Notes under the pieces: model-generated
The model's input: only the letters and a program-made list of their open reading frames with translations
What the model was told of the DNA's origin: nothing
Database searches by the model: none
Assembly: GCF_001417735.1 (NCBI RefSeq)
Contig: NZ_BBUZ01000047.1
Span: 17,152 to 81,151 of the forward strand
DNA from: Streptomyces sp. NBRC 110028
GTDB lineage: Bacteria; Actinomycetota; Actinomycetes; Streptomycetales; Streptomycetaceae
DNA length: 64,000 nucleotides
Reading direction: 5' to 3'
In this document: positions 64,000 through 64,000 of the stretch, in pieces
Numbering within the stretch: the first letter of the stretch is position 1
Layout of the letters: each line of letters opens with the position of its first letter
Program-made: the position numbers and the translations under genes

Positions 64000-64000
64000 T

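Overview
The window is a stretch of Streptomyces-type chromosome. GC content is very high, third codon positions are almost all G or C, GTG starts are frequent, and the sporulation protein SsgB is present. From memory, gene order closely follows the S. coelicolor core region from about SCO1492 to SCO1552. I could not run a search to confirm that or to name the species.

Layout. (1) 1-12.6 kb, minus strand: a cut-off M24 peptidase, a proline-rich P-loop ATPase, the shikimate genes aroB-aroK-aroC and aroE, then mltG, ruvX, alaS, two small membrane or coiled-coil proteins, and rpsD alone with its own terminator. (2) 12.6-20.4 kb: a plus-strand DUF2470 (haem-utilisation type) gene divergent from rpsD with an iron-box-like palindrome between them, then rarA, a vitamin K epoxide reductase-like protein, hisS, a metallo-hydrolase, a membrane-anchored cyclophilin and a DUF349 protein. 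(3) 20.4-32.6 kb, minus strand: relA, apt, secF, secD, yajC, ruvB-ruvA-ruvC, yebC, pdxT, pdxS. A four-copy 51-bp tandem repeat begins inside the 3' end of pdxT. (4) 32.8-43.8 kb: the phosphatidylinositol mannoside pathway as three 4-bp-overlapping genes (PIP synthase, acyltransferase, PimA), an EF-G-like protein with altered G motifs, a large membrane protein of unknown function, a HIT protein, thrS and a probably broken DUF4365-type gene.

(5) 44-53 kb is the most accessory part. Two nearly identical tRNA-Val(CAC) genes in direct orientation bracket an SRPBCC gene and a five-gene pectin (rhamnogalacturonan) uptake and degradation operon: lipoprotein, two permeases, a YesL-like protein and a Tat-exported PL26-like lyase. 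Two LacI-type operators precede it. (6) 53-60 kb: a PGPGW membrane protein, ssgB, a CGNR zinc-finger regulator, small membrane proteins, a DsbA-fold protein, a tandem GNAT protein, pabB-pabC, and a tRNA cluster (Gly, Cys, Val, Val, Val). (7) 60-64 kb: two small genes, a membrane-anchored Ser/Thr kinase, and a complete IS630-family element whose right end coincides with the window edge.

Most of the window is housekeeping: translation, aromatic amino acid, PLP and folate synthesis, recombination, protein export, stringent response. I found no CRISPR array, phage, or defence or toxin system. The observations most worth following are the iron box, the pdxT stop-codon repeat, the tRNA-bracketed pectin operon, the IS630 transposase with a duplicated DNA-binding module, the compensated acceptor-stem change in one tRNA-Val, and the interrupted DUF4365-type gene.
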